A stretch of 64,000 bases of DNA from Desulfotignum sp032250905. GTDB lineage: Bacteria; Desulfobacterota; Desulfobacteria; Desulfobacterales; Desulfobacteraceae. Both the position numbers and the translations under genes were made by a program. Below the pieces are notes generated by a model. It was not told the origin of the DNA and ran no database searches. It saw nothing but the letters and a program-made list of their open reading frames with translations. This document shows, in pieces, positions 35,503 through 45,247 of the stretch; the stretch's first letter is position 1; each line of letters begins with the position of its first letter. The stretch is from contig JAVVEQ010000012.1 in assembly GCA_032250905.1 (NCBI GenBank), positions 7,680 to 71,679 of the forward strand, written 5' to 3'.

Positions 35503-37356
35503 TCAAACAACCCTTTTAAACAGCTTTTCCATCTGATACCTGTCAAAGGTGACCATGGTGGGCCGGCCGTGGGGACAGTGAAACGCATTGTCACAGGTCC
35601 ACAGGTCTTTGAGCAGCGTTTCCATTTCCTGAAGGGTCATGTTCCGGTTGGCCCGGATAGCATGATGGCAGGCCATGGACATCAGGCAGACCTCCCGCCA
35701 TTGTTCCTTGACTGCGATGTCATCGGTTTCCATGAGGGTATCCACGATTCCCGTCACCAGGGTTTTGACAGATGCATGATCCAGAAGCCCGGGTACTGCC
35801 TTAATCACGAATGTGGTTCCCCCGAAGGGTTCGATCACCAGCCCCAGCCCGGTCAGATCCTGCAGAATGCCGGACAGCAGATCCGCTTCTTTGGCATTCA
35901 GTTCCAGGATTTCCGGCACCAGCAGGTACTGGGCATCCGCAGGCAGTTGGTCATGGCGGTGTTTCAATGCTTCATACATCACCCGTTCATGGGCCGCATG
36001 CTGATCCACCAGCATCAGGCTGCCATCCTGTTCCGCAACAATATAGGTTCCCATGACCTGTCCCACCACCCGGGGGACAGGCGATCGATCCAGGGTTTTG
36101 TCCGGGGGATTGCCTGATTTTTCTTCAGGGATCCTGAACCTTTCGAAGGTCTGCCGGACCTCATCCGGCGGATCAGGGTGATGGGATTCCGGCATTGAAT
36201 CCGGGTAATTTTCATCACCGGAATCCCTGGATTTTCGGGCAATGAAAGGTCGTGCAGGCGCTGGATCGGGTTCCCATGAGATAGGGGCCTGTTTGAACCG
36301 GGGGGCGGCAATGAGGGAAGCCGGACGGGGATCATGCCCCGGACTGGATCTGGTATATGCGGTCACCTGGTCCTGGGCGGTCATCAAGGCTGACGCCACC
36401 CCCCGGGTCACGGCCTGATACACCGGCCGGGCATCCAGAAACTTGATTTCCCGTTTGGATGGATGAACATTCACATCCACCCGGTCGCAGGGCAGGTCAC
36501 AACACACCACTGCCACCGGATACCGCCCTTTCATGATACGGCCGGCATATCCCCGGAACAGGGCGGCCACCACCCCTTTGTCATGGACCAGGCGGCGGTT
36601 GACAAACAGGTAGATGCGGCCGGCCGAGGCCCGGGTCACGGCCGGGTTAGCGCAGACCCCGGTCACTTGAACATCCCCGGCTGAATGGGTGATGGGATAC
36701 AGATGATCCGCCGCATCAGTGCCCAGCACCAGCATGGCCCGCTGCAGCAGGTCCTGGCCCGGGGGGAAATGCCTGACCAGCCGGTTTTGAGTAAACAGCC
36801 GGAACCCTACGGCCGGATTGCCTAAAGCCAGACCGGACAGGGTATCGGAAATATGGGCGGCCTCGGTGGTGTCGGTTTTGAGGAATTTGCGCCGGGCCGG
36901 GGTATTGAAAAACAGGTGCTTGACCTCCACCATGGTGCCGGCCGGGGCCCCGGTATCTGACACCTGGATCAGCTTGCCCCCGGCCATTTCCACCCGGGTG
37001 GCGGTATCGGCATCATGGGTTCTTGTGACCAGGCAGAACCGGGACACCGATGCAATGGACGGCAGGGCCTCACCCCGGAAGCCGAAACTGGAAATGGAGA
37101 ACAGGTCCTCTTTGGTGAAAATCTTGCTGGTGGCATACCGTTCGATGGCCAGCAGCGCCTGATCCCGGGCCAGCCCGGCGCCGTCGTCCGACACCCGGAT
37201 CAATGATTTTCCCCCGTTGTCCATCTCAACGGTGATTCGGCCGGCACCGGCATCGAGGCTGTTTTCCACCAGTTCCTTGACCACGGATGCCGGGCGCTGC
37301 ACCACCTCACCGGCGGCAATCTGGTTGGACAGGATATCCGGCAGAATCCGGATCAT
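35503..37356 (-). CDS. mutL: DNA mismatch repair protein MutL
   Basis: The 617-residue protein has the GHKL ATPase N-terminus: IRILPDILSNQIAAGEVVQR, ELVENSLDAGA, DDGAGL, RYATSKI and GFRGEALPSI. The C-terminal dimerisation domain carries LVDQHAAHERV and the ending CPHGRPTMV, and MACHHAIRAN. I do not see the DQHAxxExxxYE endonuclease motif in a clear canonical form, although DQHAAHERVMYE is very close, so nicking activity is plausible. mutS is not in the window. The 59-residue gene upstream is immediately adjacent. Confidence 0.95.
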   Translation of the reverse strand: MIRILPDILSNQIAAGEVVQRPASVVKELVENSLDAGAGRITVEMDNGGKSLIRVSDDGAGLARDQALLAIERYATSKIFTKEDLFSISSFGFRGEALPSIASVSRFCLVTRTHDADTATRVEMAGGKLIQVSDTGAPAGTMVEVKHLFFNTPARRKFLKTDTTEAAHISDTLSGLALGNPAVGFRLFTQNRLVRHFPPGQDLLQRAMLVLGTDAADHLYPITHSAGDVQVTGVCANPAVTRASAGRIYLFVNRRLVHDKGVVAALFRGYAGRIMKGRYPVAVVCCDLPCDRVDVNVHPSKREIKFLDARPVYQAVTRGVASALMTAQDQVTAYTRSSPGHDPRPASLIAAPRFKQAPISWEPDPAPARPFIARKSRDSGDENYPDSMPESHHPDPPDEVRQTFERFRIPEEKSGNPPDKTLDRSPVPRVVGQVMGTYIVAEQDGSLMLVDQHAAHERVMYEALKHRHDQLPADAQYLLVPEILELNAKEADLLSGILQDLTGLGLVIEPFGGTTFVIKAVPGLLDHASVKTLVTGIVDTLMETDDIAVKEQWREVCLMSMACHHAIRANRNMTLQEMETLLKDLWTCDNAFHCPHGRPTMVTFDRYQMEKLFKRVV

Positions 37357-37536
37357 TCAGGATTCCTTTTTCACGAACCGGAGCAGAAACTCCGAATCCT
37401 TCGGACTTAAATCAAACTTCAGGGCCGCATCATTGGCCAGTTTGACCACGGACGCGTCCGGTTTTTTCCGGCGCTGTTCGCTGATCCACTGGATGGCTTT
37501 TTTCAATGCTTCCCCCTGTGGCTGGACGTTACTCAT
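37357..37536 (-). CDS. Small conserved-looking 59-residue protein between gatA and mutL
   Basis: ATG 37536 has a strong AGGAG site 10 bases upstream, and the TGA at 37359-37357 directly abuts the mutL ATG, so spacing alone supports a real gene. The protein starts SNVQPQGEALKKAIQWISEQ, has the charged stretch RRKKPDASVVKLANDAALKF and ends DSEFLLRFVKKES; it is basic, probably helical and soluble. I do not recognise a family. It probably couples translation into mutL. Confidence 0.7.
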   Translation of the reverse strand: MSNVQPQGEALKKAIQWISEQRRKKPDASVVKLANDAALKFDLSPKDSEFLLRFVKKES

Positions 37537-37555
37537 AATCCTTTTTCTCCTGTTT

Positions 37556-39028
37556 TTAAAGGTCCGGAAATCCCGGTTCCAGGTTCAAGGATTTTTCCAC
37601 CCCGTGCCCGGCCCGCACCAGCGAGCGTTCGTCAAACCGGTTGGCCATCATCTGAATACCGATGGGCAGCCCGTCTGCTGAAAACCCCGCGGGCACTGAG
37701 ATGCCGGGAACCGCCGCCATATTGGCGGACAGGGTAAAAATATCGGTCAGGTACATAGTCAAAGGATCATCGATTTTTTCCTGAATCCGGAATGCCGGGG
37801 TCGGCGCCACCGGTGCCAGCAGGATGTCACAGGTCTCAAACGCCCTGGCAAAATCGGCCATGATCAGGGCCCGCACCTGGGAGGCTTTGCCGTAATACGC
37901 CTCATAATATCCGGCAGACAGCGCATAGGTGCCGATGATGATCCGGCGCTGCACCTCCGCTCCAAACCCCTTGGATTTGGTCTGTTTGTACATCTCTAAA
38001 AGATCATCGGTACCCGGCGCCCGGAACCCGTATTTGACCCCGTCAAACCGGGCCAGGTTGGAACTGGCCTCACAAGGTGCAATGATATAATATGCCGCTA
38101 CCACATATTCGGTATGGGGCAGAGAAACGGACCTGATGTCAGCTCCCAGTGATTTCATAAGGGTTCTGACCTGGTCAAACACCGCCCTCACATCCGGATC
38201 GATGCCCGGCATTTCCAGGTATTCCTTTGGGATGCCCACGGTCATGCCCTTGAGTCCGTCCTTATCGAAATCCACAAGTCCGCCGGTAAAATCCGGTACC
38301 GGTTCCGGCGCGGAGGTGGAATCTTTCGGATCATGGCCGGCAATCAGGTTCATCACCAGGGCCGCATCTTCCACGGTCCGGGCGATGGGGCCGATCTGGT
38401 CCAGAGAAGAGGCATAGGACACCAGGCCGTAACGGGAGACCCGGCCATAGGTGGGCTTGAGTCCCACCACTCCGCAATGGGATGCCGGCTGCCGGATGGA
38501 GCCCCCGGTATCAGATCCCAGGGCTGCCGTGCAGAACCGGGCCGCCACCGCCGCAGCAGACCCGCCGCTGGATCCGCCGGGCACATAATCGACCTGCCAG
38601 GGATTCCGGGTGGGAAAATAGGCGGAATTCTCTGTGGAAGACCCCATGGCGAACTCATCCATATTGGTTTTACCGATGATCACGGCATCGGATGTCCGCA
38701 GTTTTTCCACCACAGTCGCATCGTATTGCGGCACAAAATTTTCCAGAATTTTCGACCCGCAGGTGGTTCTCAACCCCCGGGTGCACAACAGGTCTTTCAG
38801 TGCCATGGGAATACCGGTGAACACGGTATGGTTTCCCTGTGCAATCTGACGGTCTGCGGATGCCGCCTGGGCCATGGCTTCAGACGCATCCACGGTGATA
38901 AAACATTTCAGTGTCGGGTCGCTGGTGTCAATGCGTGCCAGAAACGCCCGGGTCAGCTCCGTGGATGATATTTTCTTTTCACCCAGCAGCCGGGAGGTCT
39001 GGGCCAGGCTCAATGTATGTAAGTCCAT
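37556..39028 (-). CDS. gatA: Aspartyl/glutamyl-tRNA amidotransferase subunit A
   Basis: GatA is the amidase subunit that supplies ammonia from glutamine. The 490 residues hold the Ser-cisSer-Lys triad: lysine in MALKDLLCTRG, the cis-serine in GGSSGGSAAAVAA and the nucleophile in GSDTGGSIRQPA. Length is normal. gatC lies 42 bases upstream and gatB is distant on the plus strand. Confidence 0.97.
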   Translation of the reverse strand: MDLHTLSLAQTSRLLGEKKISSTELTRAFLARIDTSDPTLKCFITVDASEAMAQAASADRQIAQGNHTVFTGIPMALKDLLCTRGLRTTCGSKILENFVPQYDATVVEKLRTSDAVIIGKTNMDEFAMGSSTENSAYFPTRNPWQVDYVPGGSSGGSAAAVAARFCTAALGSDTGGSIRQPASHCGVVGLKPTYGRVSRYGLVSYASSLDQIGPIARTVEDAALVMNLIAGHDPKDSTSAPEPVPDFTGGLVDFDKDGLKGMTVGIPKEYLEMPGIDPDVRAVFDQVRTLMKSLGADIRSVSLPHTEYVVAAYYIIAPCEASSNLARFDGVKYGFRAPGTDDLLEMYKQTKSKGFGAEVQRRIIIGTYALSAGYYEAYYGKASQVRALIMADFARAFETCDILLAPVAPTPAFRIQEKIDDPLTMYLTDIFTLSANMAAVPGISVPAGFSADGLPIGIQMMANRFDERSLVRAGHGVEKSLNLEPGFPDL

Positions 39029-39070
39029 GTCTGTTTTTTCCTTGAAAAATCAATTCCGGTGTCTTCCCGG

Positions 39071-39361
39071 TTATTTCACCACCCGGGGAACCAGATAATA
39101 ATCCGCATCTTTTTCCGGGGCATTGGCCAGGGTCACCCCGGGACCGGGGCTGGCATACGGCACATCTTCTCTGAGAACATTGTGCATGAAAGCCGCGCCG
39201 GACGCCGGTGCAACACCGGTGACATCCACATGGGCCAGTTTTTCCATGTATCCCAGAATATCACTGAGCTGTCCGCAAAGGGCGCTTTTTTGTTCGTCAT
39301 CCATTTTCAACCGCGCCAGATGGGCGATATTCTCCACTTCCTGTTCAGAAATTTTCATCAT
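39071..39361 (-). CDS. gatC: Aspartyl/glutamyl-tRNA amidotransferase subunit C
   Basis: GatC stabilises GatA on GatB. The 96-residue protein has the family block VENIAHLARLKMDDEQ and ends near VPYASPGPGVTLANAPEKD and YYLVPRVVK. ATG 39361 overlaps the stop of the SPOR-domain gene in TGATG. A second ATG follows at once, so the start may be three bases later. Confidence 0.93.
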   Translation of the reverse strand: MMKISEQEVENIAHLARLKMDDEQKSALCGQLSDILGYMEKLAHVDVTGVAPASGAAFMHNVLREDVPYASPGPGVTLANAPEKDADYYLVPRVVK

Positions 39362-40086
39362 CAATCCCTTGTAATGATCATGCCGCTGATACCGGCCTGA
39401 TTCAATTGCTTCAGATATTGGGCCGCCGCATCCCGGGAAGTGAATTCCCCGACCCGGACCCGATACCAGGTAATCCCGTCCAGTTCTTTGGCGGTCCGGT
39501 TGGCTGTGAACCCTTTTTTTTCCAGTGTCGCCATCTGCGTTACCGCGTCCCGGAACGATTTGAATGCCGCCACCTGGATAGTATACCGGCCTTGTGAATT
39601 CGATTCATCCGGCTGCCTGGCCGATGGCATGGCTTCCTCTGCATGTGAGGTGGCCTCCCTCTGTTTTCCGGCCACCGCCGGGTTGAACGTGGCTAATTTT
39701 TTGCTGGTCTTGACCGGGATGTCTTCTACCGGTTCAGTATCCTTCTCAGCTTCGGCTGCTGTTTCTGAAGGCACCGTATCCGTTTGCCCGGGAGCCCCCG
39801 CCGTGTCTGTCGATGATTCCGCGGGAACCGGAATCACCATCTCCTCAAATCCTTTTTCATCACTTAAGGCATCATAATAATACAGAGCAATTTTTTCATT
39901 TGGCCCGGCCGGGGTGTCCGGATGGGTATACGCGGCTACAATGGTTTTGAGGCGTTCCTGAAACTCCCTGGTTTCAAATGTCACCGGAGCGGTTCCCCGT
40001 CCGGCCATCACACCGAGCAGAAACAGCCACACGCCCATAAAAATATAGACAATATATTTCAATACACCGTTAAATGACATACTCAC
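39361..40086 (-). CDS. SPOR-domain membrane protein
   Basis: The 241-residue protein has one N-terminal membrane segment (about 8-28, YIVYIFMGVWLFLLGVMAG), a low-complexity acidic and proline-rich linker, and a C-terminal SPOR domain (about 165-241) starting YTIQVAAFKSFRDAV and including WYRVRVGEFTSRDAA. SPOR domains bind denuded septal glycan, so a cell-division or envelope role is likely. The GTG start at 40086 overlaps the argS stop; ATG 40080 is an alternative. Confidence 0.85.
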   Translation of the reverse strand: MSMSFNGVLKYIVYIFMGVWLFLLGVMAGRGTAPVTFETREFQERLKTIVAAYTHPDTPAGPNEKIALYYYDALSDEKGFEEMVIPVPAESSTDTAGAPGQTDTVPSETAAEAEKDTEPVEDIPVKTSKKLATFNPAVAGKQREATSHAEEAMPSARQPDESNSQGRYTIQVAAFKSFRDAVTQMATLEKKGFTANRTAKELDGITWYRVRVGEFTSRDAAAQYLKQLNQAGISGMIITRD

Positions 40087-41750
40087 ATTCTATCAGGGGC
40101 AGAAACCCCTAAAAGAGACAGTCCGTTTCGAATCACTTTTTTTACCGCCAGCACCAGGCTGATCCGTGCCAGGGTCAGGTCAGTATCTGAAGTGATCACC
40201 TTGTGCCGGTTATAATATGCATGAAATGCCGATGCCAGGGACATCAGATAGGTAAAAATCACATGGGGATGGCAGGTGGCCGCGCTTTTTTCCACCTGTT
40301 CCGGAAAACCGGCCAGGGTCTTGATCAGGTGGAGCTCTTCCGGAGCCACCAGTCTTGACAGATGCCGGCCCCGGGTGAAATCCGTGTCCACGCCTGTCTG
40401 CGGGTCCTCCGCCTTGGCCAGAATACCCGCGATCCGGGCATGGACATACTGAACATAATACACGGGGTTGTCACTGCTCTTCTGTTTGGCCACTTCCAGA
40501 TCGAAATCCAGGCCGGAATCGCAACTGCGGCTCAAAAACATGAACCGGGCTGCATCCTTTCCCACCTCGTCCACAATATCCTTGAGGGTGACAAATTCGC
40601 CGGCACGGGTGGACATCTGTACCGGTTTCCCCCCCCGCAGCAGATTCACCAGCTGCACCAGGATCACCTGGAACTGCTCTCTTTTGTTTCCCAGGGCCAT
40701 GACGGCGGCAGCCAGGCGGTTGATATAGCCATGATGATCCGCCCCCCATACATCGATCACCCGGTCAAATCCGCGCTCATATTTTTCCTGGTGGTAGGCG
40801 ATATCCGAGGCAAAATAAGTGGTCAGCCCGTTACTTCTCACCACCACCCGGTCCTTTTCATCCCCGAAAACTTCGGTCCTGAACCACAATGCCCCGTCCT
40901 TCTCATAGACCTGGCCTTTTTTTTTCAGTGCGTCAATGGTCTGTTGAACCCGGCCGGAATCATACAGACTCTGCTCACTGAACCACTGATCAAACGTCAC
41001 ACCGAAATCCGCCAGGTCTTTTCGAATCTGTTCAAGGATCCGGTCTGCCGCATACCGGGCACACACCCCAATGGCATCCTCCTCATCCTTGTCTAAAACG
41101 GCCGGTCCTTCCCGGTCCAGTACCTGCCGGGCCAGATCTTTGATATACTCCCCTTTGTAGCAATCTTCAGGAAAATCCACTGTCTGACCGGCCAGTTCAC
41201 GCAGCCGGAACCAGACCGAGGTTCCCAGGGTGCGGATCTGGCGCCCCGAATCATTAATATAATATTCTCTGGACACCCGGAACCCGGCAAAACTCAGGAT
41301 ATTGGCCATGGCATCACCGACCGCAGCCCCCCGGCCATGCCCCACATGCAAAGGACCTGTGGGGTTTGCGCTGACAAATTCCACCTGGACCCGTTCCCCC
41401 TTGCCGAATTCACAGGCACCATACTCTTCATCCGTTGCCAGCACCTGGTCCACCACGGGATGCCAGGCAGATGGGCTGAGAAAAAAATTGATAAACCCCG
41501 GGCCGGCCACTTCAATTTTTTCAATCCAGTCCACGGGTTCCATATGGTCAATCAGGGCCTGGGCGATCTGTCTAGGAGCCGTTTTCTGAACAGCAGCGGA
41601 AACCATGGCAAAGTTGGTGGACAGATCCCCCTGGGACTCATGTTTCGGCGCTTCAATCTCCATGTCCGGCATCTCTTTGGACGGGAGTCTGCCGGCATCC
41701 GCTGCTTTTTGAGCCGCCGTGATCACTAAATTTTTTATGGTCTGTTTCAT
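40083..41750 (-). CDS. argS: Arginyl-tRNA synthetase
   Basis: ArgRS charges tRNA-Arg. The 555-residue class I enzyme has the HIGH motif in NPTGPLHVGHGRGA, the N-terminal additional domain recognising the D-loop, and the DALR anticodon-binding domain in the C-terminal 120 residues, with the ending LLGVSAPDRM. The family often lacks a classical KMSKS, as here (STRAGEFVTLKDIVDEVG). It starts a minus-strand run with the SPOR gene, gatC, gatA and mutL. A tRNA-Arg(UCG) gene is in the same window at 60432. Confidence 0.97.
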   Translation of the reverse strand: MKQTIKNLVITAAQKAADAGRLPSKEMPDMEIEAPKHESQGDLSTNFAMVSAAVQKTAPRQIAQALIDHMEPVDWIEKIEVAGPGFINFFLSPSAWHPVVDQVLATDEEYGACEFGKGERVQVEFVSANPTGPLHVGHGRGAAVGDAMANILSFAGFRVSREYYINDSGRQIRTLGTSVWFRLRELAGQTVDFPEDCYKGEYIKDLARQVLDREGPAVLDKDEEDAIGVCARYAADRILEQIRKDLADFGVTFDQWFSEQSLYDSGRVQQTIDALKKKGQVYEKDGALWFRTEVFGDEKDRVVVRSNGLTTYFASDIAYHQEKYERGFDRVIDVWGADHHGYINRLAAAVMALGNKREQFQVILVQLVNLLRGGKPVQMSTRAGEFVTLKDIVDEVGKDAARFMFLSRSCDSGLDFDLEVAKQKSSDNPVYYVQYVHARIAGILAKAEDPQTGVDTDFTRGRHLSRLVAPEELHLIKTLAGFPEQVEKSAATCHPHVIFTYLMSLASAFHAYYNRHKVITSDTDLTLARISLVLAVKKVIRNGLSLLGVSAPDRM

Positions 41751-41774
41751 AAGATCCGTTTTCTGATATGACGG

Positions 41775-42227
41775 TTAATTTTCGTGTTCAGAGGTATCTT
41801 CCGGGGTAAACCGGGGGGTGTCATCCTCGTCATCGATCTCCTTGATCTCATCTTCCTTGGAATCGCCGTCTTCATCCAGAAGGGTATCCAGTTCGACCTC
41901 GTCGTCTTCCAGGTGGAATTCTTCTTCATCCGGCAGTGTTTCCGAGTCCTGGAACTCCACAATCACTTTGTCCTGACTTTCATCCGTAAAAAATTCCCCG
42001 GTTTCCTCAAAAAGTTTGATGCACAGATCCCGTGTGGGAAAAAACGTTCGGCGACGCAGCATCTGTGTAAACGCCTCCAACCCTTCTTTGGCTGCCGCTG
42101 TCATCTGAACAAGGTCATAGGTCTCCTCATGCAGGGGCATCATCACGCCGGGGTCCACTTCACTGGACTCCAGAACAGTCAATATCCCGTCCTTGTTGTT
42201 TTTTTCAAAACGGATCTTTTGTTTCAT
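41775..42227 (-). CDS. Uncharacterised acidic protein upstream of argS
   Basis: A 150-residue soluble protein. The first ~100 residues (KIRFEKNNKDGILTVLESSE, the helix MTAAAKEGLEAFTQMLRRR and DLCIKLFEETGEFF) look folded; the last ~50 are extremely rich in aspartate and glutamate and probably disordered. I recognise no family and no catalytic motif. It is separated from argS by 24 bases and probably starts that transcript. AGGAG lies 11 bases before the ATG. Confidence 0.6.
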   Translation of the reverse strand: MKQKIRFEKNNKDGILTVLESSEVDPGVMMPLHEETYDLVQMTAAAKEGLEAFTQMLRRRTFFPTRDLCIKLFEETGEFFTDESQDKVIVEFQDSETLPDEEEFHLEDDEVELDTLLDEDGDSKEDEIKEIDDEDDTPRFTPEDTSEHEN

Positions 42228-42330
42228 TCATGATTCTCCTGTTTTTTGTGTTGGTGTCAAACCGTTTAATATAGCGCAACCACTGCCGGTGTCAACCACA
42301 AGATGTCACACAGAAAATCCAAGTTTAATG

Positions 42331-42359
42331 TTGACCGGATTTACACAAGATGATATAAG
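42331..42359 (+). promoter_or_regulatory. Promoter of the tRNA-Ser pair
   Basis: TTGACC (42331-42336), exactly 17 bases, TATAAG (42354-42359), with the first tRNA base 15 bases beyond the -10 box. Confidence 0.65.
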
Positions 42360-42374
42360 CGAGTGTTTAAATCT

Positions 42375-42462
42375 GGAGGAGTGGCCGAGCGGCTGAAGGC
42401 GGCGGTCTTGAAAACCGTTAAGTGTAACAGCTTCGTGGGTTCGAATCCTACCTCCTCCGCCA
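42375..42462 (+). tRNA. tRNA-Ser(UGA)
   Basis: The acceptor arm GGAGGAG pairs with CTCCTCC, and the CCA end is encoded. The anticodon loop CTTGAAA carries UGA. The long variable arm and the TTCGAAT T-loop are typical of tRNA-Ser. Confidence 0.95.
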
Positions 42463-42473
42463 GAAAACGTTGC

Positions 42474-42565
42474 GGAGAAATGGCCGAGTGGCTGAAGGCG
42501 CTCGCCTGCTAAGCGAGTATGGGGGTAACACTCCATCGAGAGTTCGAATCTCTCTTTCTCCGCCA
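42474..42565 (+). tRNA. tRNA-Ser(GCU)
   Basis: GGAGAAA pairs with TTTCTCC, with an encoded CCA. The anticodon loop CTGCTAA gives GCU, reading AGC/AGU. A long variable arm is present. It lies 11 bases after tRNA-Ser(UGA) and is likely cotranscribed. Confidence 0.95.
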
Positions 42566-42644
42566 CCATTTAGGGTTTTTCAGACGATAGTCCTGTCTTG
42601 TCCCCATACCCCGCCCGACGGCCGCGCAGCAGCCATTCCTTTGT

Positions 42645-45206
42645 TTAACCGGAGGCTTCATCCTTGAGCAACTGGGCCAAAGCGGTCTGGCGTTTTGAGA
42701 TGTCCTCGTTTTTCACGGCCATGGCCAGGGCCCTCCGGGTACCCACAAACACAGCCAGCTTCTTTGCCCGGGTGATTCCGGTATAGATCAGGTTGCGGAA
42801 CAGCATCTTGAAATGCTGGGTCATCACCGGAATGATCACCGCCTCGAACTCCGAACCTTGAGATTTATGGATGGTCACGGCATAGGCCAGATCCAGTTCC
42901 AGGATATCTGCCTGGCGGTACTGCACCGGCGGGGTATCCGAAGAAAAGGCAACCGACAATGTCAGGTCGGCGGCATCGATGGCGGTAATTATCCCGATAT
43001 CCCCATTGAACACATTCAGTTCGTAATTGTTTTTTCTGTGAATGACCCGGTCCCCATTCCGGAATACCCGCTGGCCCACGGTAATCTGTGCCTTGCCCGG
43101 TGCCTGCGGGTTGGTGCTCTCCTGAATCACCCGGTTCAGGTTTAACGTGCCAAGGGATCCTCTTGTCATAGGGGAAAGGATCTGGATTTCCGTTGATGCG
43201 CCATGGTATCTGGGGATCCATTCCATGTACAATTTCTGGATCACATCGACGGCAGTCAGCCCATAATGCAGCGATGACCACGGATGGACTTTCTTGAGTA
43301 CCGCCAGCAGTTCTTCCACCCGCGTACCGGCTGCGGCCACCTGTTCCAGGTTGACATGGGCGAATTTTTCAGGAATCTGTATCTCAGTATCGTAGGGCCG
43401 AACCGGTTCTATGGCCCGAAACTCGAACAGGTCCGCATCATCCAGATCACGGGCCACATCCTCACTGCCTGTATCGGTCAATGCCTTGATCCGTTTGATG
43501 AACTGCAGCTGATCGGCCGTAGCCTCATCCGAATCCAGAAACAGGCAGTCCACCTTTTTGCGCCACACAGACGGATCCTTGAAGGGAGAGGCGATCCAGG
43601 GCATGTCCCCGGCATTGATCTGGTGGGCATACCGGATGATCAGGGACTGGGCGGCCTGGCGGAAAATCTGTGTCAGCCTGAAACAGGCCACCGATCCTGA
43701 TTCGATCACATCCTTGAGTACATTGCCCGCCCCCACGGACGGCAACTGGTCATAATCACCGATGAACACGACCTGGCAGGTATCAGGCACAGCCCGGAGT
43801 AACGAGGCGGTCAGACTGATATCAAGCATGGAACATTCATCCACCACCAGAAAATCAGTGTCCAGCGGTGTGTCTTCGTTTTTCCTGAACAGCCCGTTTT
43901 GCCATCCCAGCAGCCGGTGGATCGTTTTGGCTTCACGGCCGATCACTTCCCCCATTCGCTGGGCAGCACGGCCTGTGGGGGCCGCCAGCAGTACCCGGCG
44001 CTTCATGGCCTCCAGAAGCGCCACCAGCACCCGGGTGGCCGTGGTTTTGCCGCAACCCGGCCCGCCGGTGAGTATGGAAAATCCTTTGCCGGCAATCCCC
44101 TGGACCGCCGCAGCCTGCTCCGGGCTCAACTGGAGGGCCCGTGCCTTGGTAAACAACCGGATCCATCTTCGAATCCGGGTCATGTCCACATCCATCGGAT
44201 CGGTCATGGCCGTGATACGTTGTGCCACATACCGTTCATCAAAATAAAGGGACCTGGCATAGTAACAGGGCTGGCAGTGTTCTCCCGGTGCCGGGACCAG
44301 GGTCCGGCGCATGAGCAGCCGGTCGGTCTCCATGTCCTCAAGCACCCCGCCAAGGCCAGGGGACAGGTTCAGGGTCAGAAGTTCCTCCACCTGCTCCCTG
44401 ATCTGGGAAAAAGTAAGAAAACAGTGGCCGAAATTTCTGGCCGCGGACAGCACATGGCGGATACCCGCAACAATGCGCCGGGGGCTGTCTGTTTCCAGGC
44501 CGATGCTCAGCGCCACCTTGTCTGCAGAAAAAAAACCGATCCCATAAAAATCATCGGCCAGGCGGTAGGGATCCTCCATGACTTTGGCAATGGCATCGTC
44601 CCCATAGGCCTTGTAGATGCGCACTGAAAAAAGTGTGGAAATACCATGAGACTGCAGAAACATCATCACGTCCCGGATGGCCCGGTGTTCCGTCCAGGCC
44701 GAAGAGATCATCTCCAGTTTTTTTTCGGCAATGCCCGGTACCTCCATGAGACGGTGGATCTGGTTTTCAAACACCTCCAGGGTCTGGTCCCTGAAATGCC
44801 TGACTATTTTTTTCGCCGTCTTAGGTCCGACGCCTTTGATAAGGCCGGATCCGATATATTTTTCCAGGGCCCCGGCTGAGGCGGGCTTTTGTTCCTCAGC
44901 CCTTGAGGCGGAAAACTGGCGCCCAAATTTGGGATGCACCTGCCAGGCCCCCTCAAAGCGCATGGTGGCGCCGGCAAACACCCGGGTCTGGTGCACCAGC
45001 ACAGTTTCCCGCCTGCCGGGTGCATCAAAGGGCAGCACTTGAAGCACGGACCACCCGTTGGCCGGATTGTGATAGGTCACCCGGTCCACCACCCCGCTGA
45101 GCTGCTCTTTGACAAACCCATGGTTCACCGGAATATCGGATTGCCTGTCCTGCGGCCCCTGAACCGCCGGGTATGAAAATCTGCGGTCTGCCATGCCCGT
45201 CACCAT
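42645..45206 (-). CDS. RecD2-type ATP-dependent DNA helicase
   Basis: RecD2 is a stand-alone 5'-3' superfamily 1B helicase, used in DNA repair in bacteria without being part of RecBCD. Of 853 residues, ~35-110 form an OB-like N-domain (EQLSGVVDRVTYHNPANGWS), ~110-330 helix-hairpin-helix repeats (LIKGVGPKTAKKIV), then the helicase core: Walker A TGGPGCGKTTATRV, Walker B VDECSMLD, motif III GDYDQLPSVGAGNVL, and TIHKSQGSEFEAVIIPV. RecD2 genes are usually shorter (about 740); the extension lies in the region ~585-680, where I see an insertion. ATG 45206 or 45194 are possible starts. Confidence 0.9.
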   Translation of the reverse strand: MVTGMADRRFSYPAVQGPQDRQSDIPVNHGFVKEQLSGVVDRVTYHNPANGWSVLQVLPFDAPGRRETVLVHQTRVFAGATMRFEGAWQVHPKFGRQFSASRAEEQKPASAGALEKYIGSGLIKGVGPKTAKKIVRHFRDQTLEVFENQIHRLMEVPGIAEKKLEMISSAWTEHRAIRDVMMFLQSHGISTLFSVRIYKAYGDDAIAKVMEDPYRLADDFYGIGFFSADKVALSIGLETDSPRRIVAGIRHVLSAARNFGHCFLTFSQIREQVEELLTLNLSPGLGGVLEDMETDRLLMRRTLVPAPGEHCQPCYYARSLYFDERYVAQRITAMTDPMDVDMTRIRRWIRLFTKARALQLSPEQAAAVQGIAGKGFSILTGGPGCGKTTATRVLVALLEAMKRRVLLAAPTGRAAQRMGEVIGREAKTIHRLLGWQNGLFRKNEDTPLDTDFLVVDECSMLDISLTASLLRAVPDTCQVVFIGDYDQLPSVGAGNVLKDVIESGSVACFRLTQIFRQAAQSLIIRYAHQINAGDMPWIASPFKDPSVWRKKVDCLFLDSDEATADQLQFIKRIKALTDTGSEDVARDLDDADLFEFRAIEPVRPYDTEIQIPEKFAHVNLEQVAAAGTRVEELLAVLKKVHPWSSLHYGLTAVDVIQKLYMEWIPRYHGASTEIQILSPMTRGSLGTLNLNRVIQESTNPQAPGKAQITVGQRVFRNGDRVIHRKNNYELNVFNGDIGIITAIDAADLTLSVAFSSDTPPVQYRQADILELDLAYAVTIHKSQGSEFEAVIIPVMTQHFKMLFRNLIYTGITRAKKLAVFVGTRRALAMAVKNEDISKRQTALAQLLKDEASG

Positions 45207-45247
45207 ATCTCAAACCCGAAGCGAGGACAAGCCCTGACTTTTCTCCC

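Noticed and set aside
42306..42569. 87-codon minus-strand ORF with ERFELSMECYPHTRLAGERL
   Set aside because: It is the antisense of the two tRNA-Ser genes; such ORFs are a known artefact.
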